NCBI GenBank assembly: GCA_029959085.1
Contig: JARWIR010000024.1
Span: 16,480,296-16,544,295, forward strand
DNA from: Nemophila menziesii
Lineage: Eukaryota > Streptophyta > Magnoliopsida > Boraginales > Hydrophyllaceae
Length of the DNA stretch: 64,000 nt
Direction of reading: 5' to 3'
The notes under the pieces were generated by a model. That model was not told the DNA's origin, made no database searches, and was given only the letters and a program-made list of their open reading frames with translations. The translations under genes and the position numbers were made by a program. Each line of letters starts with the position of its first letter. The first letter of the stretch is position 1. Below are positions 43,081-54,321 of this stretch, piece after piece.

Positions 43081-43620
43081 ATGACCGGTCATGTATTATG
43101 TGAATTATTTAAAAAATAATTGCAAATTTTTTACTGTAAAAACGATTAACCTAAATGAACTATATATATGTCTTGTATAATCAACGCTAATAAAATATTA
43201 CAAAATATTTTATTAAATAACCATTACGAGAAAGTTAAGTAATGGTATATAATGGGTTTGCAAAAATAATTTATTATAAAACCATTGCCAAAAGGTTAAG
43301 CAATAGTATATAAGGTGTTGCAAATAAATTCATGTCAAAAAACCCTTGTAAGAAGGTTAAGAAAGTATATATAACGTGTTGCAAATAAGTCATGGTAAAA
43401 AAAACCGTTACAATTGATAAATAATGCAACGATTCCATAATCGTTTCAAAAAGCTAATAAAATCAATCAACATGTGCGGAAACCATCGCACAAAGTTGTC
43501 TCTTACAACAGTGTAAAAATGGATTAATAAAATTGTTGCTTAAGAGCTAAAATGATGTAGATAACTAACTCTACCACACTAAACGCAACGCAATAATTAA
43601 CGAAATAGTTCTTAGTAGTG
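43081..43620. repeat. CACTA subterminal repeats and right terminus
   Basis: Units around AACCATTGCC, AAGGTTAAGCAATGG and GTTGCAAATAA repeat up to the terminus CTTAGTAGTG (reverse CACTACTAAG). They are the mirror-image partner of the array at 22430-23130. Confidence 0.7.
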
Positions 43621-43632
43621 GCGCCAAAAACT
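43621..43632 (-). other. Truncated primer-binding site next to the CACTA end
   Basis: GCGCCAAAAACT, the LTR-proximal part of a tRNA-Asp primer-binding site plus spacer, for the LTR at 43633-44575. The CACTA terminus abuts it. Confidence 0.65.
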
Positions 43633-44575
43633 TGTTATCTCACTACGTGTGATCAAATAACCTAACTAATCAACACCTTGAAATATCACTCCCTGCAAGT
43701 GCACGGACCATTCACAAGTAATAAGTAAATAATAATATCCTTTTTTACATGGACTATGAGGTTAACTTAGAATTGTGTTATTAGGAAGCGGTGTGATTTA
43801 GTTGGTATTACTAAAAGACAAAAATAAAATATAAGTGTTCATTTGGTTTTTTATTAAAAGACTAAGTGAAAATAAAAGTAAACTAAATTATGAGCAAACT
43901 AATAAAGCAAATAAATCAACAAAGAGATTAGCGATGAGAATATTGATTAAGTTTGCTAGTATTCTCCTATAGTATTGAATCAATGATTCTAGTTATAAGG
44001 GTGAGTTGAGTAGTTATGCTAATCGAGATACTAAATTCTACCTAACTCCCGGCAGGATAGCTTAAAAGGCTGCCAAACAATTACTAGAGTACTCGGGTGA
44101 AGGGATTCTACGTAATGATCGGCACTACAAGAAACTATTCTATCGATTTTCAGTCTAGTCAAGCCAGTCAAGATCACTAACACAGCCAGACATAAATAAA
44201 CTTGTTTTCAACAATTGCACGTGGTGACTCTATCTTGTCAATTTCCAACGTTAGCTGGTAAACGCTCTCACTTTCCAAAAATGTATTTTTGGTCCTTCAA
44301 TGACTTGACTTGGGTTTGACCTTTCTTTCTCAACTTATTATTCTTTTCTCGGGATCTCTTATCATCCAAGTACCTAAAAGCTGGCCACTTAACACACAAA
44401 TTACACACAAATAGCTCTAAAAGTATTAGATATCTAAAACTAAACAAGATATGAGAATTATCTAAATATAGGGAATAATCCCTCAAATAATTTCAAATAA
44501 CCCATAAAAAGATATCTCATGAATAGATTAATCTATCACATAAAAGGAATCAGATAGTTTTTAGAGACTTCAACA
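43633..44575 (-). mobile_element. Gypsy LTR, arm 1 copy
   Basis: 943 bp; the minus strand begins TGTTGAAGTCTC and ends GAGATAACA. It is homologous to the LTR at 62535-63510 over its whole length (for example the block around GAGTACTCGGGTGAAGG). This family differs from the one at 26952. Its primer side faces the CACTA element; its other side is joined to a LINE fragment. No second LTR of this element is seen. Confidence 0.7.
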
Positions 44576-47500
44576 ATGTCCTTCACTTCAATGAAAGAAT
44601 TAGCTAAAGTCCATCGTATGAGATTCATGATTTGCGTAGTGTTCTTTGGATTTAGGCCTCTACGATCTCAAATGGATGGGGAAAAATTCACATGGCACAA
44701 CACAAAGGTCTCAACAAAGATTGATCGTGATCAGGCCCGGCCAGGGTATGGGCGGACCGGGCGACCGCCCAGGGCCCGAGCTAAAAAGGGGGCCCAAATT
44801 TGCTATATTTAATTATTTATATATATGTATATGTACGTCGTTGATATATGTACGAATAAATTATGTCTTAAAACAAAGTTTGGTACCAGCATCACTGGTA
44901 AGTTGTTGTATTTCCTTGTGTGTGACCCAATTTCGAATCCCTTTAACAAGCTCTTAATATTTTAAAAGAGCAATATTAATTTAAATTTTTAAATTAATTA
45001 GTCATTTATTTGTTTACAATTAAAAATTTACATTTTAATCTAATATTTTTGTGTATGATTTTATAAAAAAATTATATAATATTTTTAAATCATTTTTTAT
45101 ATATATTTTAATCTAAATATATAAAAAATAATTTTACTCAAAATTTAAATTTTTATTTACCATTTAAAAATCTAGCTGCTCTTATTCTTTTTGCCATTTA
45201 AAGAAATAAAATATTTTTATTGTTTAATTATATTAATTACAATAAGTATGAATCAAAAGATCTCAATAGAATAAGAATTATTAGTTAAAAAATATTACAG
45301 TTGTGCATCCGTTATATAAGTTTTGATATTAGTTAATATATTTTATATTTCATTATATATGCTAACTGCATTAGAATCTGCCTAAACATACGCAATTCAT
45401 ATCATTTTAAGCTTATATTTTCATTATTCACCGAGATAATGTTATCATATTGTGATTTTTATTATTATTTTAAGTTTAATTTTTATTTCACTATTATAAG
45501 GGTCAAAATCTTGATTGGATTAGGAGCAGTGGCAGATTTAGGGGGTTCTGGCGCCTGCCACCCCAGTCTTGGGACGCAATACAAATTTTACCTGAACTAT
45601 TTAGCACAAAACATACAAAAAATAGAGTTTCGCCCTCCTCAAACCCATCTGATCTAGATATTAGCCTAATTTTTTTTTGGGGCGGTGCCTTGAAAATTTT
45701 GGATCGGACTCTAATAAAAATAAAGGGTATGAGAATTACGATCAACATTGCCCCCGAGGTGCACTATGAATATGTCATATACTAAGATTTTTTTTTAAAT
45801 TTGAATGTTATTCACGTAATAAATGAAAAGATTAATTTATATGTAGTCATTTTGCTCAAATCAAAAATTTATTATGGAATATGTATTAAATAAATTAGAA
45901 GTGTCAATTTTTTTGAAAAATTTTGTACCTTAAAACTTTTTCTAAATTAGTCGTCTTAGGGTCCAATTTTAAATTTCGCCCAGGGCCACCAAATTATCAG
46001 GACCGGCCCTGATCGTGATGTGGGTAATAAATCTTAGGACATCCCCGGACATCTAGCTCATGCAGATTTTGCATCGATCAATCAAGTTTTTGATCATTTT
46101 CCTTGCGTTGTCTCCTAATTCTTACATGACGAATAAGGTAAACCTCTGTTTCGATTCTTCAATATGTAGACCGAGTATGAAGTATATAGTAATGTGGTAG
46201 TTCGATGGATGGAACTAAGAACAATATGGGATGAAGCAATTTGTTCCATTAAAAAATATCCGCAGCTTGAAATTAGTCCTTTGAGGCATAAACAAAAAGA
46301 ACTTTGTACGCATTTTTGAAAGAGAAAAACGAGCAAACCTAGCTCTCAAAGAAGCGGAAGTCAAACTTCAAACTAGTGTTGGGAACCAAAAAATCATGGG
46401 AGATTGTGACACTAATAAAGAAAGTGATCACCCTTTATAATGCCAAAAGATTCTTTTCCCAAGAAAAGAATAAATGTGAATTTAACATGAAAAGTTATAT
46501 ATGTACGAAATTCTTCCATGACTATGTCAAAAGAAATTATCAGAGAAGATTCATATTATCTATTACAAAGGCAGGTGGATCTAAAACCATATTAAGTGAA
46601 CAAATTTAGGAGGCGCTTGTTGAGTATTTTGAGTAACTTTTGGGGAAGAAAGATGACACCCTTCAAGTAGAGGAATATGTGTTTAGTTGGGGAACTACTA
46701 TGATTGAGGAGCAAGGTTGAGATATTTGTGTCGATATTTTCGATGAAAAAATGAACGATGAAATATTTGGAACCAGAAGAGACAAGGTCCTAGGATCCGA
46801 CGGGTAAACTTCCGAAGTCTTTATTAAATAATTGGGATGTGGTGGGTGAAGGGATGATTGAGGCGATCAGGGAATTATTCATAGCAAGATTTATCCTTAA
46901 ACAACTAAATCACCCTATCATCACACTTATACTAAAGACAAAAGATGCAAATACAGTGAGTAGTTATCGTCATATTTCATGTTGCAAAATCATTTCTAAG
47001 GTGAAACTGATTATTCTTTTAAAAAGAATCATGTTGTTGCTTGATGGAATAGTGGATCAAGCGCAATAACTATTAATAGTAGGAAGACTCATGAGATATG
47101 ATATCCACCTAATGCAAGATCTCTTGAGAGGCTATGGGGTAAAACGAAATTCGTTAAGATATACAATCAAAATCGATCTACGCAAGGCCTATGGTTCGTT
47201 TCTTGGGATTTTGTTCAAGAAGTGCTACAAGGGTTTAATTTTATGAAACAATTCACCGATTGGGTTATGGAGTGATCACAACACCTTCATACTCAATTGC
47301 AATTAATGGAAGAATTCATGGAGTTTCAAAAGGAAGAAAGGACTTAGGCAAGGTGATCCCCTTATCTCTATTCATATACATTATATGTTTGGAATTCCTT
47401 TCACGCCTAATTCGAAAAACTACATCTCAAGCCCCATTCAAGTACCACCCTAAGTGTGAACGTTAAAAAATCACACAAAATTTCCCTTGTCGATGATCTT

Positions 47501-47665
47501 ATACTTCTTTGTAGAGGTGACTCAACTTCTATAAAAATACTCATGGGCTGTGATAGAATAAATTTTACCAAATAGAATTTATTGTGATTTAGATGGATGC
47601 ATTGTAGATTAAGAGTGTTTACTTTGGATTAACAAGTATTTATAATAGACAAATCATATTTTGTA
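44576..47665 (+). pseudogene. L1-type LINE ORF2 fragment (LINE C), arm 1
   Basis: Broken LINE coding sequence on the plus strand: the end of the endonuclease (44576-44730 and 46012-46130; MDGEKFTWHNTKVSTKIDRD), a linker region, then reverse transcriptase at 46790-47540 with VLGSDG (where intact elements have GPDG), QLNHPIITLI, SSYRHISCCKIISKV, GVSKGRKDLGKVIPLSLF (a mutated GLRQGDPLSP) and a VDDLILLCRGD version of the YADD motif. Many stops and frameshifts. Its 5' part ends abruptly at the LTR. A hAT-like element (44732-46011) interrupts the endonuclease. The inverted duplicate is at 60310-62534. Confidence 0.75.
44732..46011. mobile_element. hAT-like non-autonomous element, 1280 bp
   Basis: Ends CAGGCCCGGCCAGGG and, reversed, CAGGGCCGGTCCTG; exact 8-bp target-site duplication ATCGTGAT (44724-44731 and 46012-46019). 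The matching place in the inverted arm (near 62375-62390) lacks it, giving an empty site. No transposase; the interior is AT-rich. A second CAGTGGCAGATTTAGGGGG motif at 45529 could be the end of a nested element, but no partner end was found. Confidence 0.8.
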
Positions 47666-48096
47666 CAAAAGATAAGTATGAATCGCATGGATACAAGTAA
47701 GAGCAGGAATGCAAAAAAATGAAGTGATCTTCATGCCTAGATTACATTGTTTAGTTTCATGCTTTGACGAGTGATCTTAGTTTAGATGAACATTTTATTA
47801 AACCCGATGATTCTGGTACCCTAAAGGCCTCGGTAGAAGCTATTGCTTCCAGTAATCCCATATATGTGGACATTGGTAACAACCTCTCGTTGTAGGAGGT
47901 TGAAGTCTTCTTCTCTGAGATAATACTCTTCGTTTTCCTAAGCGCAAAGATAAGGTAAACCCAAATTTTTACCTTAGTTTCAGAGCGAACCATATAAAAT
48001 GCTTTTTAAAACCTAAAATGGCGAATCTCTTTTCCGAAGAGGAAGTCATTTTCGTTTTTAGCCGAAGAAATCTCAAATATAAACCATTAGTCAATC
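47666..48096. other. Unassigned, between LINE fragment and cyclin pseudogene
   Basis: No family recognised. Minus-strand frames such as the one at 47757-47993 show no domain. Confidence 0.35.
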
Positions 48097-48838
48097 TTTT
48101 CCGTGCTTTATTTAGGATAGTGAGGAACCAAACAGTCTCTGTTGATGATCCTTTTGAATCATTGAAAGGACTTGTGGAGGCTGCAAATTGGAGTTATCTT
48201 CTTTCTGTTTGTTAATTTGTCTCACTCACACCATATGAAGTGTTACATCTTCAAAGTACAAATCTGGAATATTCGGAAGAGACAACAATGTTGATACACA
48301 TTTGAACTGTTGCAAAAACATTAAATTAGTCAATTAAAATTACAAATAAAACAATTTACACTCAATTAAAATAATACAAATTGTACGTTTTTAACTACCT
48401 TGTGTTGCTTATATTTATCCCTCACTGCAACATGATGGCCTCCACGTCTACTCAATTGCAAGTCATGAATGATTAAAACACATTCCTTCAACTCTTCTGC
48501 TTTATACCCGGAATGAATTTGCATTGCTGAAGTCTATTTAACGTGGAAAATTAAATCAGTATCAACTAAAATTAATAGGAATTTACAAAAGCTCAATTTA
48601 CATACCCAATGATGTGATTTTGGTTGAAGCGTAAATCTTGCTAGAAAAATAACAGCAGAAGCTAACAAAGAAGGAAGGAATTTCACACAAGCATAATCCA
48701 ATAAACTTAACTCTGCTAAGTAATTTCCCAAAAACTCCAATTGCAAATTACAAGATTTGAGCAACCTTTGTGATTTGTCTAAGAAATGTGTTAATTGTTG
48801 GATTATCCATTTCAAACTTAAGAAACTTGAGTATTTTC
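48097..48838 (-). pseudogene. Truncated cyclin A3 duplicate, exons 3-5
   Basis: Minus-strand copies of the last exons of the cyclin at 13298-14841: part of exon 3 (48607-48838; [19 protein letters not shown]), exon 4 (about 48400-48535; [19 protein letters not shown]) and exon 5 (about 48215-48315; [16 protein letters not shown]). Introns are retained, so this is a DNA-level duplication rather than a processed copy. A deletion of about 11 bases after KVAQ shifts the frame, the end of exon 5 is altered, and similarity stops at about 48838 inside exon 3. The 3' flank is shared as well. Confidence 0.85.
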
Positions 48839-49481
48839 ACCTTCACTGTGTGACCATTTTTGTTAAATTTAGCTTTGTGAATATTTCTTGGATGATGATT
48901 ATGGTTTCCATGGTTCATCTACACCTTTCCTTTCAGATGTCTGCTAACATAGGTAATGATTTATTATCCCTGAATTACCAGATAACCACACAATACACAA
49001 TAGACACCAAAGAATCAGCTAAATATGTGTTTATAATCTTTTAACTGCATTAAATCTTGGCATCAAGCCATCAAATAACTGAGAGATTGTAAATTTCACA
49101 GCCAGAAAAGAAGAAATGAATGTTTCTTATGAACTGACATATCACATATATTTAGCTATATGACCTCATAATTTCCACAACTTAACAAGAAAGATATAGT
49201 CTACTTCTTGGAATTACTTTTAAGTCCTTTTAATTATTATTCACTCAAACTGAGAAACAACACTAAATTTCATTTTTCACTTCTTGCTTACTCGTTTTGA
49301 TACCAGATAACATTTGCTACAAAAATAATTAAAAGTTCAAAAGTTGAGATAATGTGTAGCATAATATTCCTCAATACAAATACTAAAACTTCCATTAAGA
49401 ACATAATTAAATCACAACAAGTCAAATTCATCCTGAAAATCTTTTACTGAATAAGGTGACTACAGATTGGTACAGCCATAA
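48839..49481. other. Intergenic, no gene seen
   Basis: AT-rich; no coding region, RNA or element end recognised on either strand. Confidence 0.4.
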
Positions 49482-51233
49482 TTAAAAGTTTACATCTGTT
49501 AAAATCATATAAACAAGTTTAGGATGTTTATATATCATTTCATAAGTAGTTGCATCTACTGAAAAACCATGTTTTCTCATTTCCTTAACCCATTCAATTG
49601 CCTCTTCATACTTTTTTTTCTTCATAAACCCCCGGATAATAACATTGTAGGTCACACTATCCGGGGAGAAACCTTTTCTCTTCATACTTGTAACCCACTC
49701 TTTTGCATCTTTAAACATTCCTTTGTGGCAAAGTCCACTTATAATGGTAGTATAGGTATATATATCAGCCTCCAAACCTTTGTCTAATAGCTTGTAAAAA
49801 ATGTCAATTGCAGCATCAAGCTGTTCATTTTTACATAATCCATGAATAATAGTATTATACATCACAATGTTACTAGTTATATGATGACTATATTCCATAG
49901 AGTCTAATAAAGATATAGCCTCCGTAACACGCCCATTATTACACAATCCATTTAACATTATTCCATATGTAACAAAGTTAGGAGATTGCATCTTCTTGAA
50001 TAAATCCTGCGCAATGACACATATACCCTTTTGAAACAACCCTTGTATCATAGTGTTGTATGTAACAGTATCAGGTTGCAGTCTCTTTGAAGGAATATCT
50101 TGAAAAAGTTGAAAAGCCTTATCAACCCATTCTTTCTTCACCAAACCATTGATTAAAGTGTTATATACTTGTATATCAGGATCACAACCTCTAGCTATCA
50201 TGATAGCTAATAATCCCACAGCTTCCTCTAATTCACCTCGTAAACAATGTGCATCTATTAATGCATTATAAGTAACAACATCGGGTTTTATGCCTCTTTC
50301 AATCATGATTCGTACAAATTCTTGTGCTTCTCCCACTAATCCTTCCTTACCATGTGAATCAACCAATATATTGAATGTATGTAAATTTGGAAGAATTTTA
50401 TAATCCAACATCTCAATCAACAACATCTTAGCCTCTTCTTTTCGATCAAAGTTACATAATCCATGGATCAACGAAGAATAAGTGACAACATCTGGGTTTA
50501 TACCTTTATCTTTCATCTCAAAAAATAGTTTAAAGGCATCATCTACCATACGATCCTTGCATAGACAATCAACAATGGTAGTATAAGATTGAATGTCAGG
50601 TTTACACCTCCCCTTTTCAAATACCCTTAGCCATTCCAGAGCTTTGAGTGTATGTCCACATTTACAAAGCCCATTTAGCACGATCCCGAAAGTTAATTCA
50701 CACGGCTCGCAAAGTTTGTCCCTCCTTAACCTATTAAACAACTCTAAAGCCTCATATCCTCTATCTTCACTAAAGAGGCCCTTTATCAGGGTGTTATACG
50801 TAACCACATCAGGAACATAACCACCTTTGAAGAGACAGCTTAATACCGCAAAACCCATATTGCTTTTTTTTAAAGAGCCCTAACAATTTATAGCTATATT
50901 CATCGTATAGACATTTATTGGAACACCTAACATGCGCATTTCTTTGAATAGAGAAATAGCAGCGGAGTGTTGTTTCATCTTCTTTACAACGACGGCTAAT
51001 AGCTTAGTATAAACTTTAATTGAAGGCGTAGGTCGCATTTGGATCATTCGATACAGTGCGAAACGAGCGTCTTCAACATTATTGATATCTTTTTCGAAAT
51101 CATATGAATAAGAATAAGATGAAAATGAATTATAACAGAATTGGGTAAAAGGGTTACCAATTTTGTTGAAGTAAGAACGAGACGATCTATAGCAAATCAG
51201 ATTCCACCCAATTAATGAACTACTCAGTTTCAT
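49482..51233 (-). pseudogene. Restorer-like P-class PPR gene with one in-frame stop
   Basis: A P-class pentatricopeptide-repeat protein of the Rf-like type (organellar RNA binding, usually mitochondrial). The frame runs from an ATG at 51233 to a stop at 49482, 583 codons, interrupted only by a TAG at 50880-50882 after MNIAINC. The N-terminus MKLSSSLIGWNLICYRSSRS is Ser/Arg-rich with few acids, fitting a mitochondrial presequence. About 13 repeats of 35 residues follow the stop, most with the pattern PDVVTYNTLIKGL / KPDIQSYTTIVDCLCK. It has no introns, as is usual for the family. The frame is the same on both sides of the TAG, so the defect is a single substitution. It may be a recent pseudogene or a truncated allele; re-initiation at the ATG at 50858 would still give 458 aa of repeats without a transit peptide. 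Confidence 0.8.
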
Positions 51234-51478
51234 CTTCAGTTCCTAATTTTTCGGTTTCTTTAATTTTTTTTGTTCTGGAAATTAGGGTAGAGTGAAGTTG
51301 TTTGGGGGTTTTCTTTGAGGAAACTTCTAAAAGCGGCCTAAATTCATCCTCATCCCCATTTTAAAGCCTAAGTTAAATTTTGTTATATATAAAGCCTAAC
51401 CAAATAAAATTAGTTAACTAATTCATTTCTCTCACACACATGTGCTGAGTAATCCGTGTACATAGGGCTGTACCTAAG
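51234..51478. other. 5' flank of the PPR gene
   Basis: Non-coding; presumably contains its leader and promoter on the minus strand, but no clear TATA box was assigned. Confidence 0.35.
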
Positions 51479-51745
51479 TCATATTTTTTTTTATCCGTGC
51501 ATTGTTTGTCTATGTTGTACCTCGATTTTTTCCAAGCCAAAACCCGTGTCCATGGGGTTGTACCTAAGCCATTTTTTTGTCAATGTCCATGTTTAAAGTG
51601 TTCAATATTATACCCAAGGGGCTGTACCCAAGCTCGGGATTTATCCATGTCATTTTTTGTTCCAAGTCTTATTGTTTATCCGGTTCTTGTACCAAGTTCG
51701 TGTACACAATAGGCTGTACACAAGTCATTTTTTGTCCATATTCAT
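51479..51745. repeat. Degenerate repeats around GGGCTGTACCTAAGTCAT
   Basis: Four or five diverged units containing GGGCTGTACC(T/C)AAG, CATTTTTTTGTC and GTCCATG. Frames through them are not credible genes. Confidence 0.55.
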
Positions 51746-51959
51746 GCCAATGTCCTTTTTTAGTTTTTTTTAAAAAAGGAAAAAAGAAAAGGTTTTTAAG
51801 TAGATGAGCCCTCAGGTCTGGACACATTGTGTCCTGGCCCAACAAGTCTGAACTAAAGTCAAATTATTTGGAGTCACAGAAACACACGTCTTTGAGCCCA
51901 ACAAGTCATTTAGCCCCTTATGTCTGGAGACACACGCCCAAAAAAAATTAAACATATTT

Positions 51960-52056
51960 GAGTTAAGGGGCTTGGCTATTGAGACAAGGGGCTGGGCTGG
52001 GCTGGGCTATTGAGTCAAGGGGCTGGGCTGGGCTATTGAGACAAGGGGCTGGGCTG
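51960..52056. repeat. GGGGCTGGGCTGGGCTATTGAG tandem repeat
   Basis: Three to four units of about 30 bases with GAGACAAGGGGCTGGGCTGGG or GAGTCAAGGGGCTGG. Confidence 0.7.
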
Positions 52057-52980
52057 GGAGGTGAAGTCAGAATGTTGACGTGTGTGGTGGACTCCTGGAG
52101 GCGCGAGAATGGATCGGTGTATGAGACTGGATAAGCTGGACTGGACCATGGTAGCTGGACCATGGTGTAACGTGATAAAGTGCTGGACCATCAAAAAGAA
52201 AGGGCTGAACAGCGGGATATGATGGTGGTCGGGATCTGATGGTGCGCAGATTTGTTCGTGAGTTTTTGCAGTGCTGCAGTTTCCAGATCTGCAGGAGCAG
52301 CGACGTGGTGATGAAGGTGGAAGGTCAGATCGGCATCTGTGGCGGTGGTGGTGGCGCGCCAGAGAGGTATGGTCTTCTGTCGAGATCTGTGGTGGTGGTG
52401 GTGGCGCTGCTGCTGACGGAGGGGGAAGGAAGCAGCAGGTGGAGATGGAGTGCTGACTGAGGGGGGAGGAAGCAGCAGGTGGAGATGGAGTGCTGACTGA
52501 GGGGGGAGGAAGAAGCAGCAGCGTTTTCTTCGTCTCCGGTGAAGCAGCGCTAGAGGAAGGAAGGTGGGGGTGTCTCTGGTGAAGCAGCAGCAGCAGCAGA
52601 GAGAGAGCAGAGAGAGAGCTGAGAGAAGAGAGAGGGGTTTCGATCCCCTATATGGTGTTGGCATATAGCCTCCCTTAATAGGTTGTTTTAATGGGACAAA
52701 TCCTCTTGTGTTTAGTGTGCTAATTACTATTGTTATATACATTCTATCTTGCACTCTAATTCATCAAAAAGCACATTATTTATCATTTAGATCAAAGCCT
52801 TATTGTTTTATCTTAAGAAACTAATTCTCATACAAATACCTTTAACCTTATCTTTGTGTACATTGAGAATTAGCTTTAGTGATCAACTACAAAGTTTATT
52901 AGAATGATGTTCTCTACAACTCTCGTGAAGAAAGTTTTCTGATCCGAGCATCGTAGTAAAAGATATACTCATTAAAAGGT
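52057..52980. other. Low-complexity stretch without a clear gene
   Basis: 52230-52620 is rich in GGTGGTGG and CAGCAG repeats and includes a roughly 40-bp tandem duplication (units with GCAGCAGGTGGAGATGGAGTGCTGACTGAGG, about 52430-52512). A 187-aa minus-strand frame (52191-52754) is mostly Pro, His, Leu and Cys runs and is probably chance. 52660-52980 has nothing recognisable. Confidence 0.4.
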
Positions 52981-54095
52981 GTTTTAGACCTTTGGCGCGG
53001 TACACCGGACCTTGGGTGCGGTACACCGCAGATGTGCGGACCAGGGCACGGAGCATGGCTAGCCCGGGACTAGAAAATGAGCAATAAGCGAAAGTTGGCG
53101 CGGTGCACCTCACCAACCCCGCGGTGCACCGCAGATTAGGGTTTCCTGCAGCAAAATGAAGACAAAAGGAATATATCCGTTGGGGATATTAATATATCCG
53201 TTGGAGACAAGTCTTATGACCGTTGGGAGCATTTTGCAGCTATAAATTGAAGGTCTTTCAAGGCTACAACTACACCTTCAACCCATATACATTAAGGGGC
53301 TTAATTGTTATCATCCAAGAAGGTGTCAAGAGCTATAATTGTCATATCTACTCATTCAAGGAGTAAATCAAAGGAGCTTCAAAGTTATTATCAACTCAAG
53401 AGAAGTTTTAAGCTTATAGTTATATCATCTCTTTAGGAGTTCATTAGCAAAGTAGTTTCACCCTTTAAACACTTTGTATTTATCCTCTTAAGTCTAGTTC
53501 TTGTAATAGATAGATTAAGAGAGAATTTGAGTATCGGTAGTATACTCGGTGTCCTTGTGTTGAGATAGCACAAGTGTTTGAGTATCGGGAGTATACTCGG
53601 TGTCCTTGTGTTGCGATAGCACAAGTGTTTGTCCTTCGTGGTATCGAAGAGGTTGTAAGGGTTATTGTGTTCTCGACCCGGTTAAGAGAGACACGGGAGC
53701 TTAGTGAAAAGCTTGAAATCCTAAGGAGGCTTCCTTAGGTAGTGGATGTAGGGAAACCGAACCACTATAAATCGCGTGTATCTTTCTATCCCTACTCTAT
53801 TTACTTTCCGCACTTTATATGTTTGATAATATGCTAGCATGAATATTGTGATATTGATTATCTAGTTTATCTAACATATTTTCATCTAGAGTAGTAAGAG
53901 ATTAGAAACTCGTTTTACTTGTATCACTTATATATCGAACCTCTTAGCTTATCCATTGTATGATCCCTTAGGAGTTTGATATATTAGTTGACTTAGAAGT
54001 TTTTCTCTTAAACTTATTATTGTCCAAAAGATTTTTAATTAGGCATTAATCTTATTAGTAATCCTATTCACCCCCCCCCCCCCCTCTAGGACTTT
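52981..54095 (+). repeat. Probable copia-type LTR
   Basis: Features of long LTRs of SIRE/Maximus-type copia elements: a start near TGTTTTAGACC, GC-rich palindromic words (GCGGTACACCG, GCGGTGCACCGC), paired TATATCCGTTGG, a TATA box GCTATAAATTG (about 53239), and near the end TATTCACCCC followed by a long C run and TCTAGGAC. No primer-binding site or coding region follows, so it may be a solo or truncated LTR. Boundaries are approximate. Confidence 0.4.
53531..53632 (+). repeat. 51-bp tandem duplication in the LTR-like segment
   Basis: Two nearly identical copies of a unit containing AGTATACTCGGTGTCCTTGTG and ATAGCACAAGTGTTT. Confidence 0.75.
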
Positions 54096-54321
54096 CATAT
54101 GGTTCTTTGTTTTGGTTATTGGTTTCTCACTGTAGGCATTAGATTAGGGTATAGAAAGTATTAGTTGGATACTAACTAATGGGTAAGGGGGACTTTAATT
54201 TAGAACATTAGAAGTCATGGGGATCTAAATAAATATTCACCCGTTTTCTTTTGGGTTTGGTAGATTTTCTTTTTTCTAAACGCTTATATTAAAAACTCCA
54301 AAACAGATTACAACTTAATAG

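Larger units (their letters stand above)
22430..43620 (-). mobile_element. Decayed En/Spm (CACTA) transposon with nested insertions
   Basis: Right terminus at 43620: the minus strand reads CACTACTAAGAACTATTTCG. Subterminal repeats flank both sides. Minus-strand genes run from the right: a TNP2-type transposase (38788 to about 25789) and a Transposase_24/TnpA-like gene (25317-23548). Three younger elements are nested in it: a 9.86-kb gypsy element inside the transposase (26952-36810), a 1.6-kb TIR element (39375-40981) and a hAT-like MITE (42501-43072). Without the first two, the element would be roughly 9-10 kb, a usual size for the group. The left boundary is approximate and no 3-bp target-site duplication could be confirmed. 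Confidence 0.75.

Noticed and set aside
45529..45760. Nested element starting CAGTGGCAGATTTAGGGGG inside the hAT-like element
   Set aside because: No matching right end or duplication could be found, so it was not called as a separate element.
47757..48215. Two small frames at 47757-47993 (minus) and 48018-48215 (plus)
   Set aside because: The second overlaps the 3' flank and last exon of the cyclin duplicate in antisense; the first has no recognisable domain.
52191..52754. 187-aa minus-strand frame
   Set aside because: Cys, Leu, Pro and His runs from CAG/GGT repeats; no domain and no homologue recognised.
53531..53632. Possible small structural RNA in the 51-bp duplication
   Set aside because: Just a tandem duplication within an LTR-like segment; no RNA family recognised.
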